From: Glandiceps talaboti
Taxonomy: Eukaryota > Hemichordata > Enteropneusta > Spengelidae
Direction of reading: 5' to 3'
DNA: 36,000 bases
Assembly: GCF_964340395.1 (NCBI RefSeq)
Contig: NC_135551.1
Coordinates: forward strand, 21,593,503-21,629,502
Positions 11,779 through 22,567 of the stretch are shown piece by piece. The position numbers and the translations under genes were made by a program. The notes beneath the pieces were generated by a model. The model saw nothing but the letters and a program-made list of their open reading frames with translations, ran no database searches and was not told the DNA's origin. How positions within the stretch are numbered: position 1 is the first letter of the stretch; each line of letters starts with the position of its first letter.

Positions 11779-11850
11779 AGGGTTGCAATCCCAACTGTAG
11801 TGGTAAGACTACATAAATACAAGTGATTGAACCACTGGGCCATCAACAAC
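11779..11850 (-). repeat. tRNA-like pol III head, probable SINE remnant
   Basis: On the minus strand the block reads TTGATGGCCCAGTGGTTC, an A-box-like element (TGGCCCAGTGG, about 11831-11842), and later GGATTGCAACC, a degenerate B box (about 11781-11791). The spacing suits a tRNA-Leu- or Ser-like molecule. The TGGNNNAGTGG word is typical of such tRNAs and of SINE heads derived from them. The cloverleaf is imperfect, so a functional tRNA is unlikely. A related B-box palindrome (ccagggtttcaatccctgg) occurs at 23582-23600. Confidence 0.4.
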
Positions 11851-14800
11851 CCTGTCTGAAGACTTAAAGTTTTCATTTGTGAATAGTGTGATTACAAAGC
11901 TATCATGGCCACTTTATGGATAATTTACCTCTTTTAACATCCTAGTAAAACCACACATAAAGTTGTCTGTGTTCACAAACACTTTGCAGGATAAACACAG
12001 TGGTGTCTTTTGTGTGGAATTCACCTTCAGGTTTTCATGTCACTTTAGAGTTCTAACTCATGCTTACTGTAAACTGCTTGTGAGAGACTGCCAACAGTAG
12101 TACATGCAGGCAAGCACATAGCACACTGCATTTGGTGTTACAATGTATTGCTGGGATGTAACACCCCAAATACAATGTACCTAACGGATCTTTTGAGAAG
12201 CCATACAGACACACTTTTCATAATTGAAGTGGATCAATTAAAACATACTGTCTTATAGATCTACAATGTATACCACCAGTGGGTACCGTGGGTACTAACA
12301 GTTGGTACTGGCTTTTACAAAAAGTGTCTTGTACATTGTAAAACTTGCTTTCTTTTGAAGAATAATAACTCTCCAGGATAGTGCATTACTATTACTCTAA
12401 TGCTAAGCTGTGGGGCCATGGATTACTTACATGTAGGTTTCAACTATGTAAATCAGCTGTGTGAGAAGAACTACCTGACAAGTTTAGAATCATAATATCA
12501 AAGCAAATTATATATTCTAAACACACTGCAAAATAAGGCTTACAAGGTTCACATGGCCATTAACATATAATTAACATATACTTAACATATATTTTGCATA
12601 TATTTATGACTGTAAATGACACAAGAATAAACACATCAATTATATAACATGCAAACACTGAGGCATCTATTTATCAATATGCAGGTAGATACGAAAGTGT
12701 CCATTAATATAATTGTGGGAAAGTTCATAGTTTCCAATATACATGATTCAGTTGCCCCCCCCCCCCCCCCTTTCCTGGTATGTCCTAGCAACCTGGTATC
12801 AGGGAGGGGTAAAATTTTGGTAAAATCTATAATTTTCTATCTTATCAGTGCTTTTTTCCTGGGTTTTTCCAGTTCTGCTGTCAGAGAGTGAAACATTTGG
12901 TAAACTGTCCATATTTTCCTAAACTATGTCATATATTTTTGTTCAAATTTTAGAAGTGAGACAGGCTACCACCTTGAGTACTAATGGAGCTCTTGCAAAA
13001 TGTAGAGTTTACGATATATTTACAAGTAAAAGCAATTTAATGGGGAACCTCTTAAATGTACACTCAAGTCGATTTCCCCTACTCACTACCCGTAATAAAA
13101 ACACCAATGGGTCTGTATTATGTATAGTACACCTAGATGAGATGTAGTTATGAGAGAACACATTGACAGGGTTTTTGAATCTTGCCTTAGGTTAGATTTA
13201 AGACCTGTAGCTGTTAAAATCTGTCTAAACATGAAACTGGGACTGGTACATGTACATGTATGATGATGCTTGCACGTATTTCTGAAATTTGACAGATGAA
13301 ATGATGAGTTTTTTGTTATCTGTGATAAAAAGGTAAAGTCTATCTATATTCCTCAGGCATGTTACTGGGGTTACTAAATATTCTACTACAGCGTGTGGAA
13401 ATCTACACAAATTTTACCTAATTTCCCCACTCCGTTAGCTGGGGCCACAAACCTTAAATCAAATACATTGTTTGATGGCTTGCAATCAAGCTAGGGAGCA
13501 AGGCTTAGGTTAAAGATAGGATGAAACCCCCTAACATAACCCAAATTTGTATGACAATTTCAAATGATCCAATATGCTACAGGTTTACCAATCCTTTATT
13601 GATTTGCAAGTGAAAATGATTGTATACTGTGAACATATCATTTTGGTGGTCAAAATAGTTTTTAATTGAAAGACAATAATTTTACATTTTGGCTCGACTT
13701 AATTTGGCAGAGGAATTACGCTAAATCATACGTTATGTATTAATTTTCACCTGATTAAAATTAAGGTAATATCATTACAAGCTGAGGTCACTCATGGGTT
13801 ACTAATGAAAGTAACCTCCAAGTGATCTCAGGTTTAAAGATATTCATTTTCATGCAGTTTTACTTTGCCACTGACAATGCTTCAGCTAAATATGTTAATC
13901 ACATACAGTATTCTGTTTCAAATATCCCTGAATTACATGTAGGTAAAAGACTCCGCCAAGGAAAACCTAGGTACAAACAGAGAACATGTAGAACAGTGGA
14001 AAGCTTGTGTTTGGCAAATTTCTTGTTCAAGTTAGAGTGTCCAACACTATCCTAAGTCACATGTTATACAAATCCCCTAAACCTAACGACCCTAACTTGA
14101 ATGTAATTGTGTATGTATTGTATAGTCAGTCCACTCTGTTAGTTATACATTCATGCTGTACAGACATCTAAAAACATACTGTATTTATACAAGAAACACT
14201 TCCTATGGTATAATACATTCTGAATTGTACACCTTTATTTTGATGTCAAATATGGCAAATTGGCAAACTGAGTAGGTTGCATTGTGGAACAAACATGCCA
14301 CTGTACTGTGTGCTGACAGTAAAACATACACGCCTATCCACATGTATACAAATTCATGTGTACATAAATTTGTATGGGTTACTGTGTACATTTCAATGCA
14401 GTCATGCAAGTTCTTTTTAACCATTTCTCTCCACTAGTCTCCTACTGGTATGTGCAATAGTGTCATGCATGTTAGAAATTTAAAACAGAGCTCTCCTCCC
14501 ATGTTGGTCTGTACTGGTAACAAGTTGGTATCAACTCTGCACTTCTAATTAGTCCGATTTCTCCCAACTAGTAATTACAAAATGTACTTGTTCACAAATA
14601 ATACTTGGGAGAAAGAGGATTAAGCTCATGTAAGCTGCTTGATTATAGCATGCATTAATGTATCAATTCAGTAATTATAAATATAAGTGTATAGTAATAT
14701 TAATGACTGACCAGCACACCTTCAGGGCTGGGAAGAACCCCTGTAAAAGCTCTCAAACTTACAAATGTCTAAAAAGTTCATAATCTAAGTAAAACAAAAG

Positions 14801-15108
14801 ATAAATTGTATTCCTATCATGTACTCTATTTTATCATTAACCTAGGGAGTCCAGCCTTTGGAATGAATTGTATATACTGGGTCTCTAATGATATATATAC
14901 TGAGTGAGAGATCAAGGCCCTGGAACATGTCTATTATCATCTTTCATTCCAATGTACATTTACAGAAATAGACCTGTACACTGGTTGAGTGGGGTCACCC
15001 TCTGGTGAAAAAGTAGAAGCAAGTTATTCGATATTACATGTAAATCAGTTTCTGAGTAGTGCAAATGAAATAAGAAATGTGTTGTATAATAGTAGTATAT
15101 AGACTCAC
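11851..15108. other. No supported gene; one poly-C tract
   Basis: About 3.3 kb of AT-rich DNA. A run of 16 C lies at 12755-12770. Minus-strand frames near 11930-12040 and a splice-like pair near 12430-12485 looked exon-like. They do not fit in phase with the other candidates and are not called. Confidence 0.45.
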
Positions 15109-15188
15109 CTGTTTGGAGGGAATGGTTTGTTGGCAATCTGTCGTATAGATAGTAAATCCTCGGAGAGGTAATGCCGACCCCTCTTCCC
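15109..15188 (-). CDS. Candidate internal exon with an eIF4E-binding-like YxxxxLL motif
   Basis: On the minus strand the acceptor-like CCACTACCCCTCTAAAG ends at 15189, and a strong donor AACAG|GTGAGTC lies at 15109/15108. The 80-nt block reads GKRGRHYLSEDLLSIRQIAN then KPFPPN plus two bases. This frame is charged and protein-like and contains YLSEDLL, which fits the YxxxxL-hydrophobic consensus of eIF4E-binding proteins (4E-BP, eIF4G, 4E-T). I cannot identify the protein, and the motif is short enough to arise by chance. The other two frames of the block are also open, which lowers confidence. Downstream candidates at 9948-9991 and 9534-9605 are phase-compatible. Confidence 0.3.
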
Positions 15189-15200
15189 CTTTAGAGGGGT

Positions 15201-15455
15201 AGTGGCACAGCTGGTTTTATTGCCAATTTTGAACGTCTTCTACTGGCACACTCAGAAAATTGGGTACTAGCAGAATATTGTCAGTATGGAAAATCTTGTA
15301 CTCGCACACTCAGAATATTGGGTACTAGGAAATAAACTCACAATGTCAATACTGGTACACCAAAATGAATGCCTTGTCCTGGCGAGATCGGCTTAATTGT
15401 ATTTTGGTCAGTTTGGAAAAAGGCACAACTGGTTATATCACCAATCTTGACATCT
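15201..15455. repeat. Local degenerate direct repeats
   Basis: The word ggcacagctggttttattgcc (15204 on) recurs as ggcacaactggttatatcacc (15422 on). Between them, ggcacactcagaaaattgggtactag (near 15246) recurs as cgcacactcagaatattgggtactag (near 15304) with a 58-bp period. The family is not identified. It abuts the acceptor side of the candidate exon at 15109-15188. Confidence 0.75.
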
Positions 15456-16513
15456 AGTCGTGACAAAATAAGTTTTGGCTATCTTATAAGCATGTAACTG
15501 GATCTAGAGCTGATCTGGAATATCTTCTTTTCATCAGTCATGGAATATAATACATCTGTTATGAGTGTGTTTACTTATAGACTCTCATCACATGGCATAG
15601 TGTTCTATTCCTTTCCCTTCATGTCATCAAATTCTCCAATTTATACCAGAGATCTCAGACATCCACATGTACGCTACAATGCTGATAATTCAACAATAGA
15701 ACCTCATATACATATTTTCCCACAAATGCAGTTTGTTAATCTTTTCAGTTTCTGCTTCTTTTTTTCTGTATAGGTCTCCAGATCTTCATGACATGAAGCA
15801 TGGAATTGTTTTTGTTAGACACACTCCTAGAGCTTCCACAATTCCATCTACATCGAATCTAGTTCACATCTCACCACCAAAAAAAAAAAGTCTTGTATAA
15901 ACGTCTCAAGGAAATCCACTTAGAGAACTGAACCATCTACTGGGTTGATAGTGACCCACTATCTACCAACAACACTGATGAATTCTCATAATCTGAAATG
16001 AACAAAAGACAAATTCATTGAATACTTTAGTAAATTCCTTAAGGATTTCTTGTTTTTCCCCTACTGACCCATTGTGTTAAGGTGGTACGCAGTTCCTAAT
16101 AAAAGACTTCAAGGAATGTCTAGATACCTTGCATGCAAAAAATACAACATGGTCTCGTTTTAGAGTTCTATGAATACGTTAATTCGTGAGTCATCATACA
16201 AATGTGGAGAAATCAAATTTATGTGAATTTCTATCCACACCCTCCATTAAAGTCACAATGGTTATCAAATAAATATGAGTAATTAGTTGATTGATGGGAA
16301 ATGGAAAGTTGCTGGCTTTCTTTAGGACCGCATCAAAAATCATTTACATGAAAAACAAATTCTGAGTCTGTTCATATACATGTAATTGCATTTGAAATTT
16401 CCAAAGCTTTCACTCATGTTTTTATTCTTTGAAAGCAATGTGATTTTCATTTTAAAAAAACCAAACATTTTATTGACTGTATTAAAATCAATATGATTTT
16501 CAAACAACCAACA
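15456..16513. other. No recognisable feature
   Basis: AT-rich DNA without supported gene, RNA or repeat. The 77-codon plus frame at 15540-15773 has no recognisable domain. Confidence 0.5.
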
Positions 16514-16623
16514 ATGTTAGTTTTTATGTAGCACTATCCCACTCCGTGCTCAAAGCGATTTACAATTATTACCCCCGGCACGGATCTATAGCGGCACAAC
16601 TGCCTGGGGAACATACAATCCAG
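16514..16623 (-). mobile_element. 5'-truncated SINE (same family as 29252-29606)
   Basis: Shares with the SINE at 29.3 kb the words ccgtgctcaaagc, tttacaattattaccccc, cacggatct, gcggcacaac and acatacaatcca in the same order and orientation. It ends with the family 3' tail on the minus strand (TAGTGCTACATAAAAACTAAC). Only the 3' ~110 bp is present and the tRNA-derived head is missing. This is the usual result of incomplete reverse transcription by LINE machinery. Confidence 0.75.
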
Positions 16624-16757
16624 ATAATGATTTTCTAAAGAAGCATTTTAATGTATAATGTAATATGATTTTTGAGTGTACTATAATTTATGATTCATAA
16701 TTTACAATTTATAATTGATAAATTTGAAAAAAATTGAAAAAAATTAAGCAGAACTTG

Positions 16758-16967
16758 AATGGAATATTATTCTCAAAAGACAAACTCAATGGAATATTAT
16801 TCTCAAAAGACAAATTCAATGTAATATTATTCTCAAAAGACACATTGAATGGAATATCATTTTCAAAAGACACATTGAATGGAATATTATTCTCAAAAGA
16901 CAAATAGAATGGAATTCATTTTTCAAAAGACAAATTAAATGTAATATCATTTTTCAAAGAAGAATAT
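16758..16967 (-). repeat. 30-bp minisatellite, seven units, open on both strands
   Basis: Seven head-to-tail 30-bp units of the type aatggaatattattctcaaaagacaaac start at 16758, 16788, 16818, 16848, 16878, 16908 and 16938. Units 6 and 7 are the most diverged. Because 30 is a multiple of three, both strands stay open. Minus reads the 10-residue repeat SFENNIPFNV in a 64-codon ATG frame. Plus reads EWNIILKRQT-type repeats for about 72 codons without ATG. No splice sites or neighbouring exons support translation. Confidence 0.93.
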
Positions 16968-16989
16968 AAAAGTATTAATACTTTTTATA
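16965..16989. repeat. AT-rich palindrome
   Basis: TATAAAAGTATTAATACTTTTTATA is an almost perfect self-complementary stretch with one extra T, directly after the minisatellite. It could form a cruciform or a stem in RNA. Confidence 0.8.
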
Positions 16990-17242
16990 CGAAAAATTTG
17001 AATATCGAATTATTTAAAGAATATTATTATGATTTTTTGAAGAATTTGAATGTGATACATTTTGTATTAAATGTTTTCCCTGTTGTATATTCTTTTGTCA
17101 ACTAAGTAAGAATAATTCATATGACTTGTACAGTTTTGGATTGTAAAACAGCTGATGTGAGGGAGTGGAACATTGTAACTTTACACACTGTAATAATTGG
17201 AAGGGTGTGTCATGTTTTAGAACTATGTGTTACAACTGAATT

Positions 17243-17310
17243 ACAATCTGACTTGAACCAGCCTGGGATACCATGTACAATCTGACGTGAGCCAGCCTGG
17301 GATACGATGT
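17243..17310. repeat. 34-bp tandem duplication
   Basis: Copies 17243-17276 and 17277-17310 share acaatctgac, agccagcctgggatac-type sequence and gatgt, with a few substitutions (ttgaacc versus gtgagcc, ccatgt versus cgatgt). Confidence 0.9.
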
Positions 17311-18471
17311 ACAAGAAATGTAATTACACATCTATATATGTATGGATATAGGCCACAGGGTACATTGTAGGTGAAAACAACCACACAATGACTATGTACA
17401 TACAGTGAGTGTACACCTCTCACTTTTTGAATATAATTTTAATCAGATTAGTAAATGTGACATAAGCTGTGCTCATATATAATATGACTCAACCCCCATG
17501 ATGCGTGAATGCAACATGAGTGGTATACTAGCCTAAGGGTGTCTGCATGACTACTTGTGGTGTTCTCTTCTGTCTACGGCCAAACTTTCACAAGAATAGT
17601 GACCAAATGTACAGTAGAAAACACTGCAAGCACAAGTGTAAATACCCTTGAGTACCCAGCACTTGCACTCACATGTCATGGGATTCTGTTATTATCAAAT
17701 ATGTTTATCTGAAATAGCAAATTTTGTGAAAATCAAATGTGACTGTTCATGAACGAAATATATGGAACAATTGTACTTGTGAAGTTGTGCTAGCACTCAC
17801 ATGCATAAAAGTACAAAATGTACCTGTATCCAATAATTTTTTGCAGTGTTGCATTGTAGTGCAATCACCGCTACAACATTACACAATTACATACAAGTAC
17901 GTAATCACAGATACAATATGCAATACACTACATTGCTAGCTACATGTACATGTATACTGTGCATTAGTGATATGTACATTTGTATATTTGATATACAGTG
18001 TACATGATATAGTATGATAACGAGAAATCTTTCAGAAACCTTCACAGCCAGTTTTAGATGTCCATGACAGAGGAAACAATGTTAAGATTACATACCACTG
18101 TTTAATAGCTGCAAGGGTTACAGTAGTACATGGACATCAAATGACTACATCCTATAAGTTCATATCATAATGAAGAAAAATTTGAATGATTTAGGGAATT
18201 TGGCTTTGTATTTGTGCAGTGCATATTTCAGTCTGCATAAGTTGATATTCATACCATCTATGTAGACATGTGATATAGAAACCTCAGCATACCAGCTCTG
18301 CTTGTAATCAGCAAACAACCTAACTGTAGTGTGAGTTAGTCATGTACACTATACTACAGCTGTGAACTGTTCACACCCAATATAGAATCCTGGTAGAGTG
18401 AACATACAATTATAGTATTACCAGGCTTGCAATAATTACTGGTAGATATTACATGTATATTCCTTTGTACA
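17311..18471. other. No recognisable feature
   Basis: AT-rich DNA rich in TACATGTA and GTACA words. No gene or further repeat unit was seen. Confidence 0.5.
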
Positions 18472-18922
18472 AATTTTTTTCTTCATTCAGCTGAAGAAAA
18501 TACAATTATTACAAGTAACATAAGGGGCCTTGAGCTGAAGAAAATACAAGTAACATACATGTAAGGGGCTTTGTCACTATGAGGTGAAAACAAGTAGTGA
18601 CAAACTCGTATGTTTATGAATATTTTCCAGCTGAATGAAGAAAAATATTACAGATTAATATAACTAGACCTTTGAAAGAAAAAATGAGGAAAGTAATGAT
18701 GGTTCTCAAATTTTTGACGCCTATTTAGTGCACCACAGAGTGTAGACATGTTTTGTTGTGATGTAGAGTACGTGACCAGTGCCAGGGGTAAAATTTGTAT
18801 TTTCTGTTCAAATATGTACAACTTGGCCTGTGCATGGTATATACAAATGTATGCACATGTACTGTAGGTATTATACTTGAAAAACCATTCATTCATTCAT
18901 TCATTCATTCATTCATTCATTT
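18472..18922 (+). mobile_element. Non-autonomous element: hairpin segment + one 161-bp-family unit + (CATT)n
   Basis: The left part has inverted arms: tttttcttcattcagctg (18475-18492) pairs with cagctgaatgaagaaaaat in 18628-18646. Between the arms is a conserved core (taaggggctttgtcac) with its own small stem. One family C unit follows (about 18684-18844: gaggaaagtaatg, tttttgacgcc, gtagacatgttttgttgtga, ttttctgttcaaat, acaacttggcctgtgcatgg). It ends ttgaaaaaccattc in a (CATT)n tail. The reverse-oriented copy at 35475-35770 has the same hairpin-plus-unit order, so the two parts move together. The architecture resembles HINE/pearl elements, non-autonomous relatives of Helentrons. That class is inferred, because no Rep/helicase is present. 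Confidence 0.7.
18886..18922. repeat. (CATT)n microsatellite at the element end
   Basis: About nine copies of the tetranucleotide CATT follow the word ttgaaaaa. The neighbouring family member at 19.1 kb ends with the matching ttgaaaaacaattcacaaat but lacks the expansion. Confidence 0.95.
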
Positions 18923-19087
18923 ATAACAATTTCATAACTGATGTAGATCGCATCATTTTCCAAAAATACTTATTACAGTTATATATTTTTAGATCATCAT
19001 CATAACTTTTACATGAAAGAGCTAAATGTATCATGAAGGCTGTTATGATAAATTTTCAAAGAAGTCACATCAAAGGTATTTAGACAT

Positions 19088-19265
19088 AATCATACCAGTG
19101 ACAGTACTAATAGCGAAATCGAGGAAAGTAATGGCAATTTTGAACGTTTTGAGTCATATTTTGAACAAAGCAGAACCAGTGATGTAGACACGTGTTGTTG
19201 TGACGTAGAACAACCAGAGTATATATTTATTCCAAATTATTTGAAAAACAATTCACAAATGTGTG
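19088..19265 (+). repeat. Single unit of the 161-bp family C
   Basis: Carries the family order: cataccagtgacagtact, gaggaaagtaatggcaattt, gaacgttttgagtcatat, gcagaaccagtgatgtagac, gtgttgttgtgacgtaga, accagagtatatatt, and the end word ttgaaaaacaattc. It matches the minus-strand copy at 35.6 kb closely in the first half. No hairpin segment precedes this copy, so it is a partial insertion or has been truncated. Confidence 0.8.
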
Positions 19266-20972
19266 AACATCAGTTAACAGCAAAGTTAAGGTTTTTGACA
19301 TTAGCTAGTATCAAGTTCAGTTAAAACATTACAAATTCTACCTGAGTTCCCCTGTCATTTTACCTGGATTTGGACTTACGTGGTATAAATGGTATATTGT
19401 ATCACAGATGTATATGATTGTATATATGCTACAACACATTAGAAAATATTTTAGATACTGCAGTACATTTTCTCTTCAAATTTTCAAGAATGTTCACCTC
19501 ATAACACTTCATTAAGTTCCAATCTTGAAATCGTGTTTCCAATTGTGAAATCAAGAGTACTGTTTTGAGAGATTCATGAAAGCAAAAAAAAAAAATAAAA
19601 CTGCCATCTAACTACATATGCATTGCATTTCAGTTCTGTAACATATCAGTCCATATGTGTACATGTAGTACCATACATATGTTAATTAGTGTTTTTGAAA
19701 GAAACCTAATTCATAGAATAAACAGGTGATAACACAAATTGTGAGGTTAGAATAACAGATACATTTCAGTAAAACATGTCAATTACATGCTTGATGTGTT
19801 ATTTCAAATGTAAATTTATCATACGACCAATTCACCCTATAAATTGTCAGAGGTTGGGGGAATGGTAGGGGGGAGCAGGCAATTAGCTTGTGTGCTCATC
19901 AGTGCAGCATGGTTCAAACCTGGCGAATGTCAGATTTGATAGAAAATTTCAGAGATCTGTATGCACGAAAGAAGGGCGTGGGATGCTCAGTTTCACCCTA
20001 CTGAGCAACACAAATTTTCCCCAAATCACTGGGCCCTCTTACCCAATAATTGACATTTTAAGTAATTTATGTACAAGTTTTATCATTATGACACACAAAC
20101 AAAAACATTTTTGTCTTTCATTAAAGAGCACACCACCCTTAGTACTCCAGTTTTATTAGTACTCAGTACAAGTGATGACCATAATTCATTTCTAATTTAT
20201 ATTAAATAAAGCACATACTCATATTTTCATTTCATTGCACTATGAATCCATTTCTTCACTTCCTCTCGATTCATTCAAGAAATAGTTTCTTTATATTCAT
20301 TTCTTCATTATTTATAGTGTGATGTCTCTCCACATACATGTAGTATTTCAAAATGACTTTGAAATACGGGGCAAGTATTGAATTATTATTATTTACTTCA
20401 TTTTAAATCATCATCTTAATGATAGCCACCGATTTTAGTTACTGGCAGTAACATATAAATAGAAATTATATATAATAACATACCAACATTCCCCAGTCAC
20501 AGTACCATGGTTTCCGACCAAATTTAAATATAAAGGTAATGAAATCTATGTACGATTTAATGAATTTCCTCTGTTTACATTGTACTCTAGGCTTAATGAA
20601 CACTGTTAGGACTTTTCCTGCGACTAGGTCCAAAGTCTCGTGGAGTTCGGCTTTTATAATACAAATTTTACAAATTTAATTAAGGTAGGCCATTATACAC
20701 AGAGTTGAATAGCGAGTTGCATTGTTATGATTTTGTGAAAATACTATATAGAAAATTAATCTTTATAATAAACTTCTCTTTTGTTGTGTAAATTTGTCAC
20801 AAATCTATTATTATAAACATTAACATTATACAATGTATTCATTGTAGAGATACATTTGTTTCTTCTGTAGTCATCATGTTGGCACTTGCGTCAGCTGCCT
20901 GTTTATAGGGGCTAGGCTTGTATTTAGTATTTTGTATTCACTTTAGTCGGTTTTGAAAAAAATTGCAAGCCA
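19266..20972. other. No supported gene
   Basis: AT-rich DNA. A minus-strand open stretch around 20440-20670 reads AELHETLDLVAGKVLTVF but has no start codon or defensible splice sites. A plus frame of 89 codons at 19890-20159 is not recognisable. Confidence 0.45.
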
Positions 20973-21340
20973 AGGCCAAAAAAAAAAGAGAATTGTTTCT
21001 GGTCAGGACATTTTGTCTAAAGTGGTGCAATGATGCAATTTTTTTTATGCACAACAAACTTGTCATTCAATTTACTATTTATGGCAGTTACTGCACTGTT
21101 CTTTTTATTTATAGTACATTAGAGCAAGTGTGTATGTGGGCAGATGCCATTGTTCATGATTGGCTAGATGCAGTTGTCTTCACTGAAGTAGCAATTAATG
21201 TAGGAGGGTTATTTTTGTGCTTCCCCCTCAGAATTGCAGACTGCATGAGCTGGACAAACAGCAAAAGAAACGTTGATGCAAGGGTATTTAATTGATGCGC
21301 GTGTTGACCAGAAACAATTCTTCTCTCTTTTTTTGGCCTA
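20973..21340. mobile_element. MITE-like element with ~33-bp terminal inverted repeats, family B
   Basis: The left end (20974-21005) is ggcc, an A-run, then gagaattgtttctggtca. The right end (21305-21338) is its reverse complement with small length changes: tgaccagaaacaattctt, then a T-run and ggcc. Total length is about 365 bp. No transposase motif is visible. A 110-codon plus frame starts just outside the left end and runs through the element (with TLEQVCMWADAIVHDWLDAV), with no recognised domain. The terminal (TTA)GGCC plus A-run is shared with family A, so the two may use related transposases. No flanking target duplication is certain. Confidence 0.8.
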
Positions 21341-21652
21341 ATGCCTAAAGATAGACTCGGCAGGGCAGCCTGAAATTAGCATTAGTCTGTGGCACATTGA
21401 ACACTGCTAAATATTGTATTGGACTACCAAATTTATGAGGGAGTAGTCTGTTTGACCAATGGAAATCAATAGAAAATTGTCACAGGACTGGAACAGTTCA
21501 CATGTCTAAATCAAACTATTAACTTGATGGGTAGAACTTTAATTCAAGCCCTGCTACAGTATTAGGACTTCCTACTATTAAATCACACTTATGCAAAGTA
21601 TATACACCCCACCCCATCCCCCACCCTTCCACATTCCGCCACTGCCATAATA

Positions 21653-21675
21653 CTCCTGCTCCTGCTCCTGCTCCT
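21653..21675. repeat. (CTCCTG)n short tandem repeat
   Basis: Nearly four copies of ctcctg, followed by degenerate ctcctac and ctctgcccc words to about 21718. Confidence 0.85.
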
Positions 21676-21773
21676 AATGTACCTCTGCTCCTACATGTAC
21701 ATGTACCTCTGCCCCTATACCCATCATCACTACTATGATCACTTCGACCATCACCACAACCAGTACATGTACC

Positions 21774-22157
21774 TTAGGCATAGAAGAAAAAAAGTGGTTT
21801 GGTTCCAGTTACCCGACCTCACCTAGTTTTTCACTGCCGACCCTAAACGTTTTTCTACATGTTCGAGAAAAAAATAATAAAAATCATGAAAACTGTGGAG
21901 TCTCGCCAGATATAGTGAACGCGGAAACTGACATCAACTAATAAAAAGACAATAAAAAACTGTTCTTCCTATCTGTAATGGCTGTACATCTGATAGGAAG
22001 AAATAAACAAAACAGAGACCATTTGGAAAAGATGTATTTACCTGACCTAGACACATACACCTGAAAGAAAAAAATACAATAAAATAAAATAAAAAATCTA
22101 CCTACCTATTCTAAATTGAGCGTAATCGGAACCACACAATTTGTTTGTTAGGCCTTA
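21774..22157 (-). mobile_element. MITE-like inverted-repeat element, family A copy 2 (reverse orientation)
   Basis: The reverse complement matches 10014-10408 and 22568-22962 over the full length. Its ends carry ttaggc and the A-rich GGTTCC-containing inverted repeats. The plus strand keeps an open frame from the terminal repeat into the body (WFGSSYPTSPSFSLPTLN, later SPDIVNAETDIN, ending near 21941). A second frame starts with MAVHLIGRNKQNRDHLEK near 21978. Both are shared with other copies, so they descend from the founder element. Confidence 0.85.
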
Positions 22158-22567
22158 CCTATAACACTCCAAAAAAATGTCATCATGCAATATTTACTTG
22201 ATCGGAATCATTAATGATAGCAAAATAATCAAACATATGATACCGGTGTATGATTTGATAGAGAGTGACAGATGTTGTTGTGTTTATATAGGTTTGGAAC
22301 TAAATACCATCACTTGTTTCACAGTTTGCTTGTGGTGAATGCTGTCAGTCAAAACTCCATTTTTCTAGGATAATAATATTCCCATATGGATATGACATGC
22401 TTGTATTTTCAGCAATCATTAATGCATGTATAATGCACAATATGTATTTAAACTATACACCTTTGCATTCATCATTGCCGAACATGATATCTGTGTGTTA
22501 TTTCCAGGAAGATTTTCTTACATTTGTACATCTTAGTACAGGTCTGTAAGATAAATGGCGGTAGTGA
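22158..22567. other. Spacer between two inverted family A copies
   Basis: About 410 bp of AT-rich single-copy-looking DNA flanked by the two oppositely oriented elements. No gene was seen. Confidence 0.6.

Noticed and set aside
11779-11850. Functional tRNA gene
   Set aside because: A and B boxes are present, but the B box is degenerate and a full cloverleaf with acceptor stem is not visible. A SINE head fits better.
11900-12045. Minus-strand frame with PLCLSCKVFVNTDNF
   Set aside because: Protein-like by eye but without a usable acceptor. Its phase does not fit the other minus-strand candidates.
12430-12485. Minus-strand block between TTGTCAG and a GTAAGT donor
   Set aside because: Signals are decent, but the peptide is purely hydrophobic and its phase does not join to the 15109-15188 block.
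20440-20670. Minus-strand open stretch reading AELHETLDLVAGKVLTVF
   Set aside because: No start codon, no clear acceptor or donor, and the second half is low-complexity hydrophobic. Treated as chance.
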